Positions 1 through 8,768 are shown, numbered from the stretch's first letter. The stretch is 64,000 bases of DNA from Halopelagius longus (GCF_900100875.1 NZ_FNKQ01000006.1:62001-126000), one strand, 5' to 3'. Numbers and translations: made by a program. The notes: a model not told the origin generated them from the letters alone.

Positions 1-1
1 C

Positions 2-1351
2 CTCCTCCAGACGGCGTACAACCTCGCGGACACGTTCTGGCTCGGCCAGTACAGCACGAACGCCTTGGCGGCCATCAGCTTCGGCTTCCCGATGGTGTTC
101 CTGCTCATCTCGCTCGGGATGGGCCTCTCCGTCGCCGGGAGCGTCCTCGTCGCCCAACACGTCGGCGCGGACGAGGAGAGCGAAGCGGAGTACGCCGCCT
201 CCCAGACGGTGAGCATCACGCTCGTCGGGTCGGTGTTCCTCGGCGTCGCCGGCTTCTTCGCCGTCGGGACGTTTCTCGACCTTCTCGGGGCGTCGGAGGC
301 GGTGCTCCCCCTCGCGACGGACTACATGGAGGTCATCTCGCTCGGGTTGCCGTTCATGTTCGGCTTCCTCGTGTTCATCTCGCTGATGCGGGGGTACGGC
401 GACACCATCACGCCGATGCTCGTGATGTTCGGGTCGGTGGTGCTGAACATCTTCATCGACCCGTTCCTCATCTTCGGCTTCGAGAACAACCCGCTGTTCG
501 GCATGCTCGGCCTCCGCGGCGTCGAGTCGCAGTTGTTGGCGATGACCGGCTTCACAGGCTCGGGCATCGAAGGCGCGGCCATCGCCACGGTGTTCTCGCG
601 CGCGTTGGCGCTCGTCGTCGGCCTCGCAATCATGTTTCGGGGCGCTCGCGGCGTCCAGATCCGCCTCCCGCAGATGCGCCCGGACTTCTCGTTCGCGCGG
701 AAGCTGTTCGCCATCGGCGCTCCCGCCTCCGTCGAGGGGACGGGACGTGCGCTCTCTATCAACCTGCTCTTGGTCATCGTCGCCATGTTCCCGCCCACCG
801 TCGTCGCCGCGTACGGCATCGGGACGCGGGTGTTCTCGGTTATCTTCCTCCCCGCGATAGCCGTCGCCCGCGGCGTCGAGACGATGACCGGCCAGAACAT
901 CGGCGCGGGCAAGGAACACCGGGCCGAACAGAGTGCGAACTTCGCGGCGAAGGTGATGTTCGTCGTGCTGAGTCTGCTCGGCGTCGGCGCGTGGTTCGGC
1001 GCGCGGCCGGTCATCGCCGTCTTCACCACCGACCCGGCAGTCGTGGACGTGGGCGCGTCGTTCCTCCGCTACGTCGCGCCGACGTTCGGCTTCATCGGCA
1101 TCATGCGCTCGTACACGGGGAGCTTCCGCGGCGCGGGCGAGACGCTCACCGCGGCGGCCATCTCCATCACCATGCTCGGCTTCATCCGCCTCCCCGTCGC
1201 GTGGTTCGGCGCTCAGGAGTTCGGCTCGTCGGGTATCTGGCTCGCCTTCGCCGTCTCGAACGCCGTCGGCGCGGTCATCGCAGTCGCGTGGTACCGGCGG
1301 GGGACGTGGCAGGAGGGCTCTCTCACCCGTCCCACCCCGGCGGACGACTGA
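2..1351 (+). CDS. MATE family efflux transporter (5' end cut by window)
   Basis: Membrane exporter of the MATE family, which expels drugs or metabolites in exchange for Na+ or H+. The frame is open from base 2, so the true start lies outside the window. About 449 codons are present against roughly 460-500 for the family, so only a short N-terminus is missing. The first visible residues, NLADTFWLGQYSTNALAAIS, match the first-helix region typical of MATE proteins. Many hydrophobic helices follow in two related halves, with the family-like stretches LGMGLSVAGSVLVAQHVGA and TGQNIGAGKEHRAEQSAN at equivalent places in each half. A T-rich tract follows the stop codon. The substrate cannot be read from sequence. 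Confidence 0.9.
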   Translation, partial: LLQTAYNLADTFWLGQYSTNALAAISFGFPMVFLLISLGMGLSVAGSVLVAQHVGADEESEAEYAASQTVSITLVGSVFLGVAGFFAVGTFLDLLGASEAVLPLATDYMEVISLGLPFMFGFLVFISLMRGYGDTITPMLVMFGSVVLNIFIDPFLIFGFENNPLFGMLGLRGVESQLLAMTGFTGSGIEGAAIATVFSRALALVVGLAIMFRGARGVQIRLPQMRPDFSFARKLFAIGAPASVEGTGRALSINLLLVIVAMFPPTVVAAYGIGTRVFSVIFLPAIAVARGVETMTGQNIGAGKEHRAEQSANFAAKVMFVVLSLLGVGAWFGARPVIAVFTTDPAVVDVGASFLRYVAPTFGFIGIMRSYTGSFRGAGETLTAAAISITMLGFIRLPVAWFGAQEFGSSGIWLAFAVSNAVGAVIAVAWYRRGTWQEGSLTRPTPADD

Positions 1352-1381
1352 GAACCCGCCGTCGCCGCCGTACCGGACTTC

Positions 1382-1387
1382 TTTTTT
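1382..1387 (+). terminator. T-tract terminator after the MATE gene
   Basis: Six consecutive T residues lie 30 nt after the MATE stop codon and just before the next gene. Archaeal RNA polymerase terminates at such T-rich tracts. Confidence 0.45.
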
Positions 1388-1409
1388 GTGTGCCCCGCGA
1401 TGTTGTCGT

Positions 1410-1598
1410 ATGGGTTTTGGAAGCTACGACGAGTCCGAGCAACAGCAACCGACCGACAACGACGATGACGACGGTGAGGGCGTCAGCGTCCACGAGAACG
1501 ACCACGACGGATCCGTCAGCGTCGAGTCCGACGTTTCGACCGACGACCTGGTGAGTCGACTCGGCGAGATGCGCGACGACGAGGAAGACGAAGAGTAA
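1410..1598 (+). CDS. DUF5786 family small acidic protein
   Basis: A 62-residue, very acidic protein of the haloarchaeal DUF5786 family, recognised by its opening MGFGSYDESEQ and the block GVSVHENDHDGSVSVES followed by a short acidic helix (STDDLVSRLGEMRDDEEDEE). The start at 1410 is chosen because family members begin exactly at MGFGSYDES; an upstream in-frame ATG at 1386 would add eight atypical residues (CAPRCC...). There is no signal peptide or membrane segment, so it should be cytoplasmic. Its function is not known. It sits alone between the MATE gene and a convergent ferritin-like gene. Confidence 0.85.
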   Translation: MGFGSYDESEQQQPTDNDDDDGEGVSVHENDHDGSVSVESDVSTDDLVSRLGEMRDDEEDEE

Positions 1599-1817
1599 CG
1601 CGGTCCGTCGAGGGCGTCGGCCGAGCGTTCGAACGCGGTTCGCGGCGCTGACGATACGTGAGATGATTCCGAGAACGCGGTCGATTCCGGGTCTCGCGCT
1701 CGACCGAACCCGGTTTTCTAGGGTATCCCGCTACCTGCGGGGACGGTTCGTCGTGAGGGTGGAAGGGAGGACCGAGGGGACGTCACGGTACTCGCTATCG
1801 TCGCGTTCGTTCCCGCT

Positions 1818-2582
1818 TTACTCCGTCACGATGAACTGGCTCGCCGCGTCGAGGACTTCGTCCTTCGGCAGGGGGTCGTCGAACGCCTCGGGGAACCCTA
1901 TCTCTCCGCCGAGTTCGCGCACGAACGAGGCGTGACGTGCCTCGACGCTGTGGATGCTCAGTGCGGGCGGGAGGAGGCTCTCGTCCTCGATGGACGGTGC
2001 GGCACCCGCGTACGCCGCGACGCCGGTGTCTTCGAGTACCGCGGCGGTCTGGATGAACTCGGCCGGGTCCTCGACGGCCGACCCGAAGTCGAACTCGGGT
2101 TCTTCGACGGGTTCGCCGCCCAAGTCGTTGATGACCTCGGTGAGGTACTCCACGTGGGTCTCCTCGTGGTCTCGGATGACGGTGATTTCGTCGTAAATCC
2201 GCTCTCGAACCCACTCGGGCAGTTTATCGAGGTAGTCGCACAGCAACTCGTCTTGGTCCATGTTCTCCAGAGCCCGCCGGTAGAAGGCGGCCTCCAAGTA
2301 TTCGAGGGTGAGCGCGTAGTTCAGAATCGCGATGTCGTCCTCGAAGGCGTGGTCCATCGTCTCTTGCGGCGCCGATTCGTCGCTCTCGTCGTCGGTGGCC
2401 AGCACCGATCCGGTGCCGAACGCACCGCCGAGCGTGAGGGCACCAATCGTGCCTGCGGACCCCGCGAGGAATCGCCGGCGACTGTCGTTCGTTTCCGCGC
2501 TTTGCTTCGATTCTCGGTCCTCGTTTTGGTCGTCGTGCACCACACCGCACCCACGAACTGTCGCAGATTTGTTAGTTGACAT
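1818..2582 (-). CDS. Tat-exported ferritin-like domain protein
   Basis: A 254-residue protein with a twin-arginine signal (SRRRFLAGSAGTIGALTLGG, from about residue 34) followed by a four-helix ferritin-like domain. Candidate di-iron ligands are visible: Glu in ALTLEYLEAAFY, an ExxH in RDHEETHVEYL, Glu in VLEDTGVAAYAGA and a second ExxH in VEARHASFVREL. This pattern fits the Ferritin_2 type of exported haloarchaeal proteins. The start at 2582 is preferred because upstream in-frame codons lie in an AT-rich leader. The protein should fold in the cytoplasm and be exported. Whether it binds iron or acts as an oxidase is unknown. Confidence 0.82.
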   Translation of the reverse strand: MSTNKSATVRGCGVVHDDQNEDRESKQSAETNDSRRRFLAGSAGTIGALTLGGAFGTGSVLATDDESDESAPQETMDHAFEDDIAILNYALTLEYLEAAFYRRALENMDQDELLCDYLDKLPEWVRERIYDEITVIRDHEETHVEYLTEVINDLGGEPVEEPEFDFGSAVEDPAEFIQTAAVLEDTGVAAYAGAAPSIEDESLLPPALSIHSVEARHASFVRELGGEIGFPEAFDDPLPKDEVLDAASQFIVTE

Positions 2583-2682
2583 ATACTTAGAATATTTCTT
2601 ATAGAAAGTAGAGTTTAAACGTATTGTCGAATAAATTTGACTCACGTTGTACGAAGAAGGTGTCTCTCCGGTCGTACGTCGT

Positions 2683-2934
2683 TCATCTCTCCCGCGGCGC
2701 GTCCGAGAGGACGACGGCGTCGCCGTCGCTGAGACACGTCCCGCGGTCCGCGCGCCCGCCGTTCACCCGGTAGGTCAACTCGTCCGAGAACGCCCGGGGT
2801 TCGAAGTCGTCGAACTCGGCGGCGAGGCCGTCTACCACGTCGCCGACGGTGGAGGAGGGTTCGAGGACGCGGGTGAGCGAACGCTCCCCCACCGCCTCCG
2901 CGACGCCCCCGTAACACCGGATAGTAACTTCCAC
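2683..2934 (-). CDS. MoaD/ThiS-family ubiquitin-like protein without C-terminal Gly-Gly
   Basis: An 83-residue protein with a GTG start and the beta-grasp pattern of the MoaD/ThiS family: an opening strand MEVTIRCYGGVAEAVG, the helix STVGDVVDGLAAEF and a terminal LSDGDAVVLSDAP. MoaD, ThiS and archaeal SAMP proteins normally end in Gly-Gly, which is thiocarboxylated or conjugated. This one ends APRER, so it should not act as a sulfur carrier or modifier without trimming. It is separated by 100 nt from the ferritin-like gene on the same strand. The fold assignment is reasonable; the role is unknown. Confidence 0.7.
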   Translation of the reverse strand: MEVTIRCYGGVAEAVGERSLTRVLEPSSTVGDVVDGLAAEFDDFEPRAFSDELTYRVNGGRADRGTCLSDGDAVVLSDAPRER

Positions 2935-3226
2935 GCCGATTCACTGGGTGACCGCGGGAAAAGAACGTTACGAGTCCCGAAACGCCTGTCAGTCGGCCGC
3001 TCGGGTTCGGTCCGTTGTTGGTATTAAATTCACGTTTTAAATAAGGTACTTCTCCGTTTATCGGCCGACACGGCGCGGTACGCGCTCCACGACGGCAAAT
3101 CTTGGGAGTTCTGACGCCGTTCCTCGACGCTCCTATTACATTCGGGGTAACTAAGCGGATTCGACGTGTGGATTTGTATGTCTGTCAGAGCAATATCACT
3201 TCAAGAGATGTTGCGGACTCGATGAA
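2935..3226. other. Intergenic spacer with AT-rich stretches
   Basis: Spacer between the divergent MoaD-like gene and the nucleotide-sugar operon. It contains AT-rich tracts around 3020-3050 that could hold the promoter of the MoaD-like gene. I see no coding region or RNA gene in it. Confidence 0.4.
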
Positions 3227-3234
3227 ATTTAGAA
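3227..3234 (+). promoter_or_regulatory. TATA-like box (AAATTTAG) for the nucleotide-sugar operon
   Basis: The AT-rich octamer ends 25 nt before the ATG at 3260. That is the spacing expected when transcription starts at, or just before, a leaderless start codon in haloarchaea. It would make the leader ORF at 3260 the first translated codons of the operon. Confidence 0.4.
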
Positions 3235-3259
3235 ATGTGTGAATCACGGCCAAATACCC

Positions 3260-3289
3260 ATGAATTCCGGACCTGAGTGTAGTGAGTGA
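3260..3289 (+). CDS. Candidate 9-residue leader ORF coupled to the acyltransferase
   Basis: The ORF reads MNSGPECSE and ends TGATG, with the last base of its stop codon being the first base of the acyltransferase start. Its ATG lies 25 nt after a TATA-like box. The arrangement fits termination-reinitiation coupling, which is known in Haloferax. It could still be chance; see the finding on leader ORFs. Confidence 0.35.
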   Translation: MNSGPECSE

Positions 3290-3861
3290 TGACTGATCAA
3301 TTAGGTAGGGATTCAGACATACACGACGGGGTGACGCTCGGAGTGGGAGCGGGAGAGGATCCGGTAATCGGCGACGAGGCGACGATTCGCTCCGGGAGCA
3401 TCGTCTACTCGGACGTCGAGATCGGTGACGGATTCACGACCGGCCACAACGTTCTCGTCCGCGAGGAGACGACCATCGGTGACGACGTCTTGCTGGGCAC
3501 GGCCACCGTCGTCGACGGGCGGACGACCATCGGTTCCGGCGTGAGTCTCCAGACGCGCGTCTACGTTCCGGCGGAGACGACGATAGGCGACGACGTGTTC
3601 GTCGGCCCCGGCGCGGTGTTGACGAACGACCCGTACCCCGTTCGGCAGGACGTAGAGCTATCCGGGCCGACGCTGGAAGACCACGTTTCGGTCGGCGCGA
3701 ACGCGACGATTCTCCCCGACGTGACCGTCGGCGAGGGATCGTTCGTCTCCGCCGGGGCCGTCGTCACGGAGGACGTGCCCCCGGAGACGCTTGCAGTCGG
3801 TGTCCCCGCCGAACAGCGCCCCCTACCAGAACCACTCGACGAAGAAAACCACATCCGGTAA
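3289..3861 (+). CDS. Hexapeptide-repeat acyltransferase (WlbB/WbpD-like N-acetyltransferase)
   Basis: A 190-residue left-handed beta-helix protein built of hexapeptide repeats such as IGDEAT, IRSGSI, IGDGFT, IGDDVL, VGANAT and ILPDVTVGEG from about residue 20 to 170. It ends in the usual AVVTEDVPPETLAVGVPA element of sugar O/N-acetyltransferases. With the three downstream genes it most likely acetylates the 3-amino group of a UDP-3-amino-uronic acid using acetyl-CoA, as WlbB/WbpD do. ATG 3289 is preferred over the GTG three bases upstream. Its stop overlaps the next start by one base (TAATG), so translation is coupled. The exact sugar is inferred from the neighbours. Confidence 0.8.
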   Translation: MTDQLGRDSDIHDGVTLGVGAGEDPVIGDEATIRSGSIVYSDVEIGDGFTTGHNVLVREETTIGDDVLLGTATVVDGRTTIGSGVSLQTRVYVPAETTIGDDVFVGPGAVLTNDPYPVRQDVELSGPTLEDHVSVGANATILPDVTVGEGSFVSAGAVVTEDVPPETLAVGVPAEQRPLPEPLDEENHIR

Positions 3862-4940
3862 TGACGATATCAATCTCCAACCCGCAACTCGGGCAAGACG
3901 AGATAGAGCGCGTAACAGAGGTCATCGAGGGAGGTATGCTCGCCGACGGTCCGGAGGTCCGGGCCTTCGAAGACGAGTTCGCCTCGTACTGCGGTGCGGA
4001 GTACGCGGTAGCGACTGCGAACGGGACCACGGCGCTCCACGCTGCGCTCGAAGCGCTCGACGTCGGTCCCGGCGACCGAGTGGTGACGACGCCGTTCACG
4101 TTCATCGCCACCGCCAACGCCATCACGCTCTCCGGCGCGGAACCGGCGTTCGTCGATATCGACCCCGAGACGTACAACATCGACCCCGACCGACTGGAGC
4201 GACGCCTCCGCGACGGCGAACGGGTGGACGCCGTCGTCGCGGTTCACCTGTACGGCCTCCCGGCGGACGTGACGCGACTCCGGGAACTCGCAGACGAGTA
4301 CGACTTCTCGCTGGTCGAGGACGCCGCGCAGGCGCACGGCGCGACGGTGGACGGCGAACGCGTCGGCACCTTCGGCGACGCGGCGTGCTTCTCCTTCTAC
4401 CCGACGAAGAACATGACGACCGGCGAGGGCGGCATGATAACGACGGACGACCCCGACGTCGCCGCGAACGCCGCCCAGTTCGTCGACCACGGGCGCACCG
4501 AGGGCTACGAACACGCCGAGGTGGGCCACAACTTCCGGATGACGAGCATCGCCGCCGCCATCGGGCGCGTCCAACTCGACCGCCTGCCGACGTACACGGA
4601 GCGACGCCGGGAGAACGCCGAAACTCTCACCGAGGAACTGGCCGACTCGCCGGTCCGGACTCCGACGGTGCCGGACGGCCGAACGCACGTCTTTCACCAG
4701 TACACGATTCGCTACGAGGACCGGGACGCGCTCAAGTCGGAACTCGCCGAACGCGACGTGGACGCCGCCGTCTACTACCCGGTTCCGCTCCACCGGCAGG
4801 AAGCGTACGAGCACGTGACCGCCGACGCGCCGGAGAGCGAACGGGCGGCCGAGGAGGTTCTCTCGTTGCCCGTCCATCCGGGCGTCTCGTCGGACGACGC
4901 CCGCGACGTCGCGGGCGCGGTTCGGGAGGTGGTTCGATGA
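3861..4940 (+). CDS. DegT/DnrJ/EryC1/StrS aminotransferase (WlbC/WbpE-like)
   Basis: A 359-residue PLP-dependent sugar aminotransferase. The Schiff-base lysine is Lys183 in SFYPTKNMTTGEGG, and Asp154 and Gln157 in LVEDAAQAHG contact the cofactor. The substrate-binding glycine/serine stretch is NGTTALHAALEAL near residue 54. In WlbA/B/C/D-type pathways this enzyme converts a UDP-3-keto-uronic acid to the 3-amino sugar with glutamate as donor. It lies between the acetyltransferase (one-base overlap) and the oxidoreductase (ATGA overlap), which is the gene set expected for that pathway. Confidence 0.88.
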   Translation: MTISISNPQLGQDEIERVTEVIEGGMLADGPEVRAFEDEFASYCGAEYAVATANGTTALHAALEALDVGPGDRVVTTPFTFIATANAITLSGAEPAFVDIDPETYNIDPDRLERRLRDGERVDAVVAVHLYGLPADVTRLRELADEYDFSLVEDAAQAHGATVDGERVGTFGDAACFSFYPTKNMTTGEGGMITTDDPDVAANAAQFVDHGRTEGYEHAEVGHNFRMTSIAAAIGRVQLDRLPTYTERRRENAETLTEELADSPVRTPTVPDGRTHVFHQYTIRYEDRDALKSELAERDVDAAVYYPVPLHRQEAYEHVTADAPESERAAEEVLSLPVHPGVSSDDARDVAGAVREVVR

Positions 4941-5920
4941 GAGCACCGGACGTCACCGCAGGCGTCGTCGGCGTCGGGTCGATGGGGCAGAACCACGTGC
5001 AGGTGTACTCTGAACTCGCGAGCACCGACCTCGTGGGCGTGGCGGACGCCGACCGGGAACGGGCGCGGTCCGTCGCCGAGGAGTACGGCACGTCGGCGCT
5101 CTCTCAAGTGGAACTGCTCGAACGGGCGGACGTGGTGTCCATCGCCGTCCCGACGAAGTACCACGCGCCGATAGTCCGCGACTGCATCGACGCGGGCGTG
5201 GACGTCCTCGTGGAGAAGCCGTTCGTGGACGACGTGGAAGTGGGCAGAGAACTCGCCGCCTACGCCGACGAACGGGACGTGGTGCTGCAGGTGGGACACA
5301 TCGAACGGTTCAACCCCGCCGTCTCGGCGTTGTTCGACCTGCTGTCGGACATCGAACCCGTCGCCGTCACGGCGAACCGCCTCGGCCCGCCGTTGGAGGG
5401 CCGTCAGAGCGGCGACGACGTCGTGATGGACCTGATGATTCACGACATCGACGTGCTGTTGGCGATGGCCGGGTCGGAGATAGCGTCGCTGTCCGCCACC
5501 GGAACGGAGGACCAACGGTACGCGACGGCCCAGATAGCCTTCGAGGACGGACTCGTCAGCACGCTCCGGGCGAGTCGGATCACGCAGCGGAAGATTCGAA
5601 CGCTCGAAATCACGGCGGAAGAGTGCCTCGTCAACATCGACTACATCGACCAGTCGGTTCGCATCCACCGCCAGTCGCACCCCGAGTACAGGCGCGACGA
5701 CGGCACCATCCGCTACCGACACGAGAGCGTCACCGAACGCCCGATGGTGAACACGGGCGAACCGCTGAAGCGCGAACTCCAGTCGTTCGTGGAGGCGTCG
5801 GTGAACGGCGACGAACCCGTGGTCACCGCCGAGGACGGCATCCGCGCCATCGAAGTCGCACAGCGGATTCGAGACGAGGCGTCCGGGAAGCGCCCCGAAC
5901 AGATAGAGGCGCGGTGGTAG
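4937..5920 (+). CDS. Gfo/Idh/MocA family sugar oxidoreductase (WlbA/WbpB-like)
   Basis: A 327-residue NAD(P)-dependent oxidoreductase. The Rossmann motif is GVVGVGSMGQNH (residues 9-20), the family signature EKPF is at 93-96, and the catalytic-region motif DLMIHDID has His169. GHIERFNPA (120-128) is characteristic of WlbA-like UDP-sugar 3-dehydrogenases. It should oxidise C3 of a UDP-N-acetyl-glucosaminuronic acid, making the keto group that the upstream aminotransferase uses. The start at 4937 overlaps the upstream stop as ATGA. The gene is one base from the next start, so the four genes form one operon. Confidence 0.85.
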   Translation: MRAPDVTAGVVGVGSMGQNHVQVYSELASTDLVGVADADRERARSVAEEYGTSALSQVELLERADVVSIAVPTKYHAPIVRDCIDAGVDVLVEKPFVDDVEVGRELAAYADERDVVLQVGHIERFNPAVSALFDLLSDIEPVAVTANRLGPPLEGRQSGDDVVMDLMIHDIDVLLAMAGSEIASLSATGTEDQRYATAQIAFEDGLVSTLRASRITQRKIRTLEITAEECLVNIDYIDQSVRIHRQSHPEYRRDDGTIRYRHESVTERPMVNTGEPLKRELQSFVEASVNGDEPVVTAEDGIRAIEVAQRIRDEASGKRPEQIEARW

Positions 5921-5921
5921 C

Positions 5922-7268
5922 GTGACGGGACTCTACGACGCCCCCCTCTCGGAGGCGGAACGGCGCGAGGCGTTCCTCGATGGGTCGGTTCCGGTCGCCG
6001 TCTACGGACTCGGGAAGATGGGACTTCCCCTCGCGGGCGTCTACGCGGAGACGACGGGCAACGTCCTCGGCGTGGACATCGACGAGGACGTGGTCCGCGG
6101 TATCAACGACGGCGAGTGCCACGTGGACCGAGAGCCCGGACTGGACGAACTCGTCGCAGAACAGGTCGAACGCGGCCACCTCCGCGCGACGACGGCCATC
6201 GACGAGGCGGCGGCCGAGGCCGCCCACCACGTCGTCATCGTCCCGACGCCGTTGACGGACGACCGGACCCCGGACCTCTCTGCGTTGGAGGCGGTCGTCC
6301 GCGGTATCGGGTCGGGCATCGACCCCGGCGACACCGTCGTGGTGGAGTGCACCGTCCCGCCGGGGACGTGCGAGCAGATGGTCACCTCCCTCGTCCGCGA
6401 GGAGGGCGGCCTCGAACCCGGCGAGTACGGCGTCGCGTTCTGCCCGGAGCGGACCTCTAGCGGGCGAGCGCTGAAGGACATCCGCGGGTCGCACCCGAAG
6501 GTCGTCGGCGGCATCGACGACGAGAGCACCCGCGTCGCGGAACTCGTCTACGGCGAGATAACGACGAACGAGGTGCTCCCCGTCTCGGACGCGACGACGG
6601 CGGAGTCCGTCAAACTGTTCGAGGGGCTCTACCGCGACGTGAACATCGCCTTGGCGAACGAGTTGGCCCGCATCCGCGACGAACTCGACATCGACGTGAA
6701 CGAGGCCATCGAGACGGCCAACACGCAACCGTTCTGCGACATCCACGACCCCGGACCGGGCGTCGGCGGCCACTGCATCCCCTACTACCCGTACTTCGTC
6801 ACCACACGGGTGGAGAGCGAGACGCCGCTAATCCACACCGCTCGGGAGGTCAACGACAGCATGCCCGAGTTCACCGTCCGGAAGGTCCGCGAGGAACTCG
6901 ACGCGACCGGTCGCGACGCCGCCGACGCCACCGTCCTCGTGTTGGGCCTCACCTACCGTCCCGGCGTCGCGGAGACGGCGGCGACGCCCGCGAAACCCAT
7001 CATCGAGCGACTCTCCGGCCTCGGCGCGAGCGTCCTCGCCGCGGACCCGATGCTGTCGGGATCGGACTTCGAGGAGTTCGACGCCACGCCCGTCGAGAGC
7101 GACGAGGTGACGGAGACGGACCCCGACGCCGTCGTCCTCGTCACGCCCCACGAGGAGTTCCTGACGCTCGATTGGGACGCCTTCGACGACCTGGTGATAA
7201 TCGACGGGCGCGACGCTCTCGGCGAAACCGAGACGGGCCACCGCGTCTACACGATCGGAAGCGGGTGA
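5922..7268 (+). CDS. UDP-sugar 6-dehydrogenase (WbpA/WecC-type nucleotide sugar dehydrogenase)
   Basis: A 448-residue nucleotide-sugar dehydrogenase with a GTG start one base after the previous stop. It shows the NAD-binding motif VYGLGKMGLPLA (28-38), CPERTSSGRALKD (from 174), the substrate-binding block around Lys231 (ESVKLFEGLYRDVNIALANE) and the catalytic Cys285 in PGPGVGGHCIPYYP. These enzymes oxidise the 6-hydroxymethyl of UDP-GlcNAc or UDP-ManNAc to the uronic acid with two NAD+. Here it would provide the first step of the four-gene pathway. No 2-epimerase is present in the operon, so the final sugar could be gluco or, with an enzyme elsewhere, manno. Confidence 0.88.
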   Translation: MTGLYDAPLSEAERREAFLDGSVPVAVYGLGKMGLPLAGVYAETTGNVLGVDIDEDVVRGINDGECHVDREPGLDELVAEQVERGHLRATTAIDEAAAEAAHHVVIVPTPLTDDRTPDLSALEAVVRGIGSGIDPGDTVVVECTVPPGTCEQMVTSLVREEGGLEPGEYGVAFCPERTSSGRALKDIRGSHPKVVGGIDDESTRVAELVYGEITTNEVLPVSDATTAESVKLFEGLYRDVNIALANELARIRDELDIDVNEAIETANTQPFCDIHDPGPGVGGHCIPYYPYFVTTRVESETPLIHTAREVNDSMPEFTVRKVREELDATGRDAADATVLVLGLTYRPGVAETAATPAKPIIERLSGLGASVLAADPMLSGSDFEEFDATPVESDEVTETDPDAVVLVTPHEEFLTLDWDAFDDLVIIDGRDALGETETGHRVYTIGSG

Positions 7269-7370
7269 TGCCCGCCGCGACCGTCTCTCGCGTTCCGACT
7301 TCTCTTCGCTCCGTGGTCTCTCTTTGCTCTGTAACGCCGCTTCGCTCGGCGACTCCTCCCTTCTCGGCGG

Positions 7371-8768
7371 CTACCCGCCGACGTCCAACTGCTCGATAGA
7401 GAGGTTCTCCGTGTTGATGGAGGAGTTCACCTTCGAGATGGGCTGTCCGGTCACCTTGATGGTCGTTCCGACGACCGAGCAGTCCTTCGAGTCCACGAAC
7501 TTGAACCCGGTTCGTTGCTGGCCCTCTTGGACGACGCGGCAGTTCTCGAAGGAGGTACCGTCGCGCTGTTTGATGGCGACGGCGCGCCCGTACGCCGCCG
7601 CCCCGCTGACTTCGACGTTCTGGAACTTCGAACCGGTCGGCGCGCCGGACCGCTGAACCGGAAGCGCGTTGATGGCGTGGATGCCGTTTCGGTCCACCAC
7701 GATGTTCGTGTCGCGTACCGTCGCCCGGCCCGTGTCGGGGTGGAAGACGAGTGCGCCGAACCCGGTGCCGGCGTTCTTGCCCAGCCGTATCTTGCAGTTC
7801 TCGACGACCTGTCCGTGCTTCCCTCTGAGGCGGATGCCGCGGACGTTCAGCAACCCGTCGGGGTGCGGCGGCACCTTGTCTACGACGACGCGGGCGTTCT
7901 TGACCGTCGAATCGGTCGAACCGATGCGGATGTTCGCGATGTTGTTGTTCTTGTACACCCCTCCTTCGACGTGGACGGGGCCGTCCTGTCCTTGGAAGTT
8001 GGGTTCGCTCCGACCGGGCGCGGAGGCGTACAGGCCGTTGTTCGGGAAGTTCTCGACCTTGCAGTTCCGGATGACGATCTCTCCGGCGTGTTCCTTTCCG
8101 ACGTAGATTCCGATGGCGTTCCCGCCGTTGTGGCCGCCGTCCTTGGCGACGATGTTCTCGACGACGCCGCGACTCGACCCGTCGTGGACGTCGAAGTGGA
8201 ACGCCGCGGGATTGCTCGGCAGTCGCTTGTCCGGCATCTTCCCCTGTATGCGGAGGTTGCGCGCGACGAAGTTGCCGTTGCCGAGAATCTGGATGACGCC
8301 CCCGTGGCCGTCCTTCGTGAAGTCGAAGTTCATCCCGTCGATGTAGAAGTCCTCGACTTCGAGGAATCGAACGAACAGGTTGTCTATCTCCGTGGCCGGG
8401 ACGGTGGGGACGATAGTCGGCGCGGCCCCCTTCTCCGAAATCAGCCCGGTGTTCGTGTATCCGTTGAATTCCAGCTTCTGAACCGGGTACTTACCGCCCG
8501 GAAAGACCAGAAGCGTGTCGTCCGCGAGCAGATTGTTGAGTTGCTCGTCTATCGGTTCGTCGCCGCCCGGCGTAATCCCGGCGTCGGCGACGTTCTTCAC
8601 CGTGCCGAACCGACTCTGGAGCGACTCCGGCCGTTCGATGTTGGGGTTCGCGTCGGTCGGTCCCCCCGTTTCGCCGGTCGGCTCCGGTCCGGTGTCGCCG
8701 CCGCATCCGGCCACAGCGACGCCGAGGGCGGACAGTCCGCCGTACTTCAGGAACTGACGGCGGTTCAT
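7371..8768 (-). CDS. Tat lipoprotein with right-handed parallel beta-helix
   Basis: A 465-residue exported protein beginning MNRRQFLKYGGLSALGVAVAGCGG: a twin-arginine signal ending in a lipobox with Cys22, so it is probably a lipid-anchored surface protein. A Thr/Gly/Pro-rich spacer follows, then a long parallel beta-helix from about residue 60 to 440, seen as repeated turns rich in Asn and Gly (for example VVENIVAKDGG, VVENCKIRLGK, VRDTNIVVDRNG). The fold is shared by polysaccharide lyases and C5-epimerases, but I cannot identify a catalytic triad. The start at 8768 is set by the signal peptide. It ends head-to-head with the nucleotide-sugar operon. A role in processing or binding surface polysaccharide is inferred. 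Confidence 0.8.
   Translation of the reverse strand: MNRRQFLKYGGLSALGVAVAGCGGDTGPEPTGETGGPTDANPNIERPESLQSRFGTVKNVADAGITPGGDEPIDEQLNNLLADDTLLVFPGGKYPVQKLEFNGYTNTGLISEKGAAPTIVPTVPATEIDNLFVRFLEVEDFYIDGMNFDFTKDGHGGVIQILGNGNFVARNLRIQGKMPDKRLPSNPAAFHFDVHDGSSRGVVENIVAKDGGHNGGNAIGIYVGKEHAGEIVIRNCKVENFPNNGLYASAPGRSEPNFQGQDGPVHVEGGVYKNNNIANIRIGSTDSTVKNARVVVDKVPPHPDGLLNVRGIRLRGKHGQVVENCKIRLGKNAGTGFGALVFHPDTGRATVRDTNIVVDRNGIHAINALPVQRSGAPTGSKFQNVEVSGAAAYGRAVAIKQRDGTSFENCRVVQEGQQRTGFKFVDSKDCSVVGTTIKVTGQPISKVNSSINTENLSIEQLDVGG

Noticed and set aside
3791-4940. Long upstream extension of the Gfo/Idh/MocA frame through the aminotransferase gene
   Set aside because: The extension is Arg-rich shadow sequence overlapping a real gene. 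The conserved domain begins at 4937 with an ATGA overlap.
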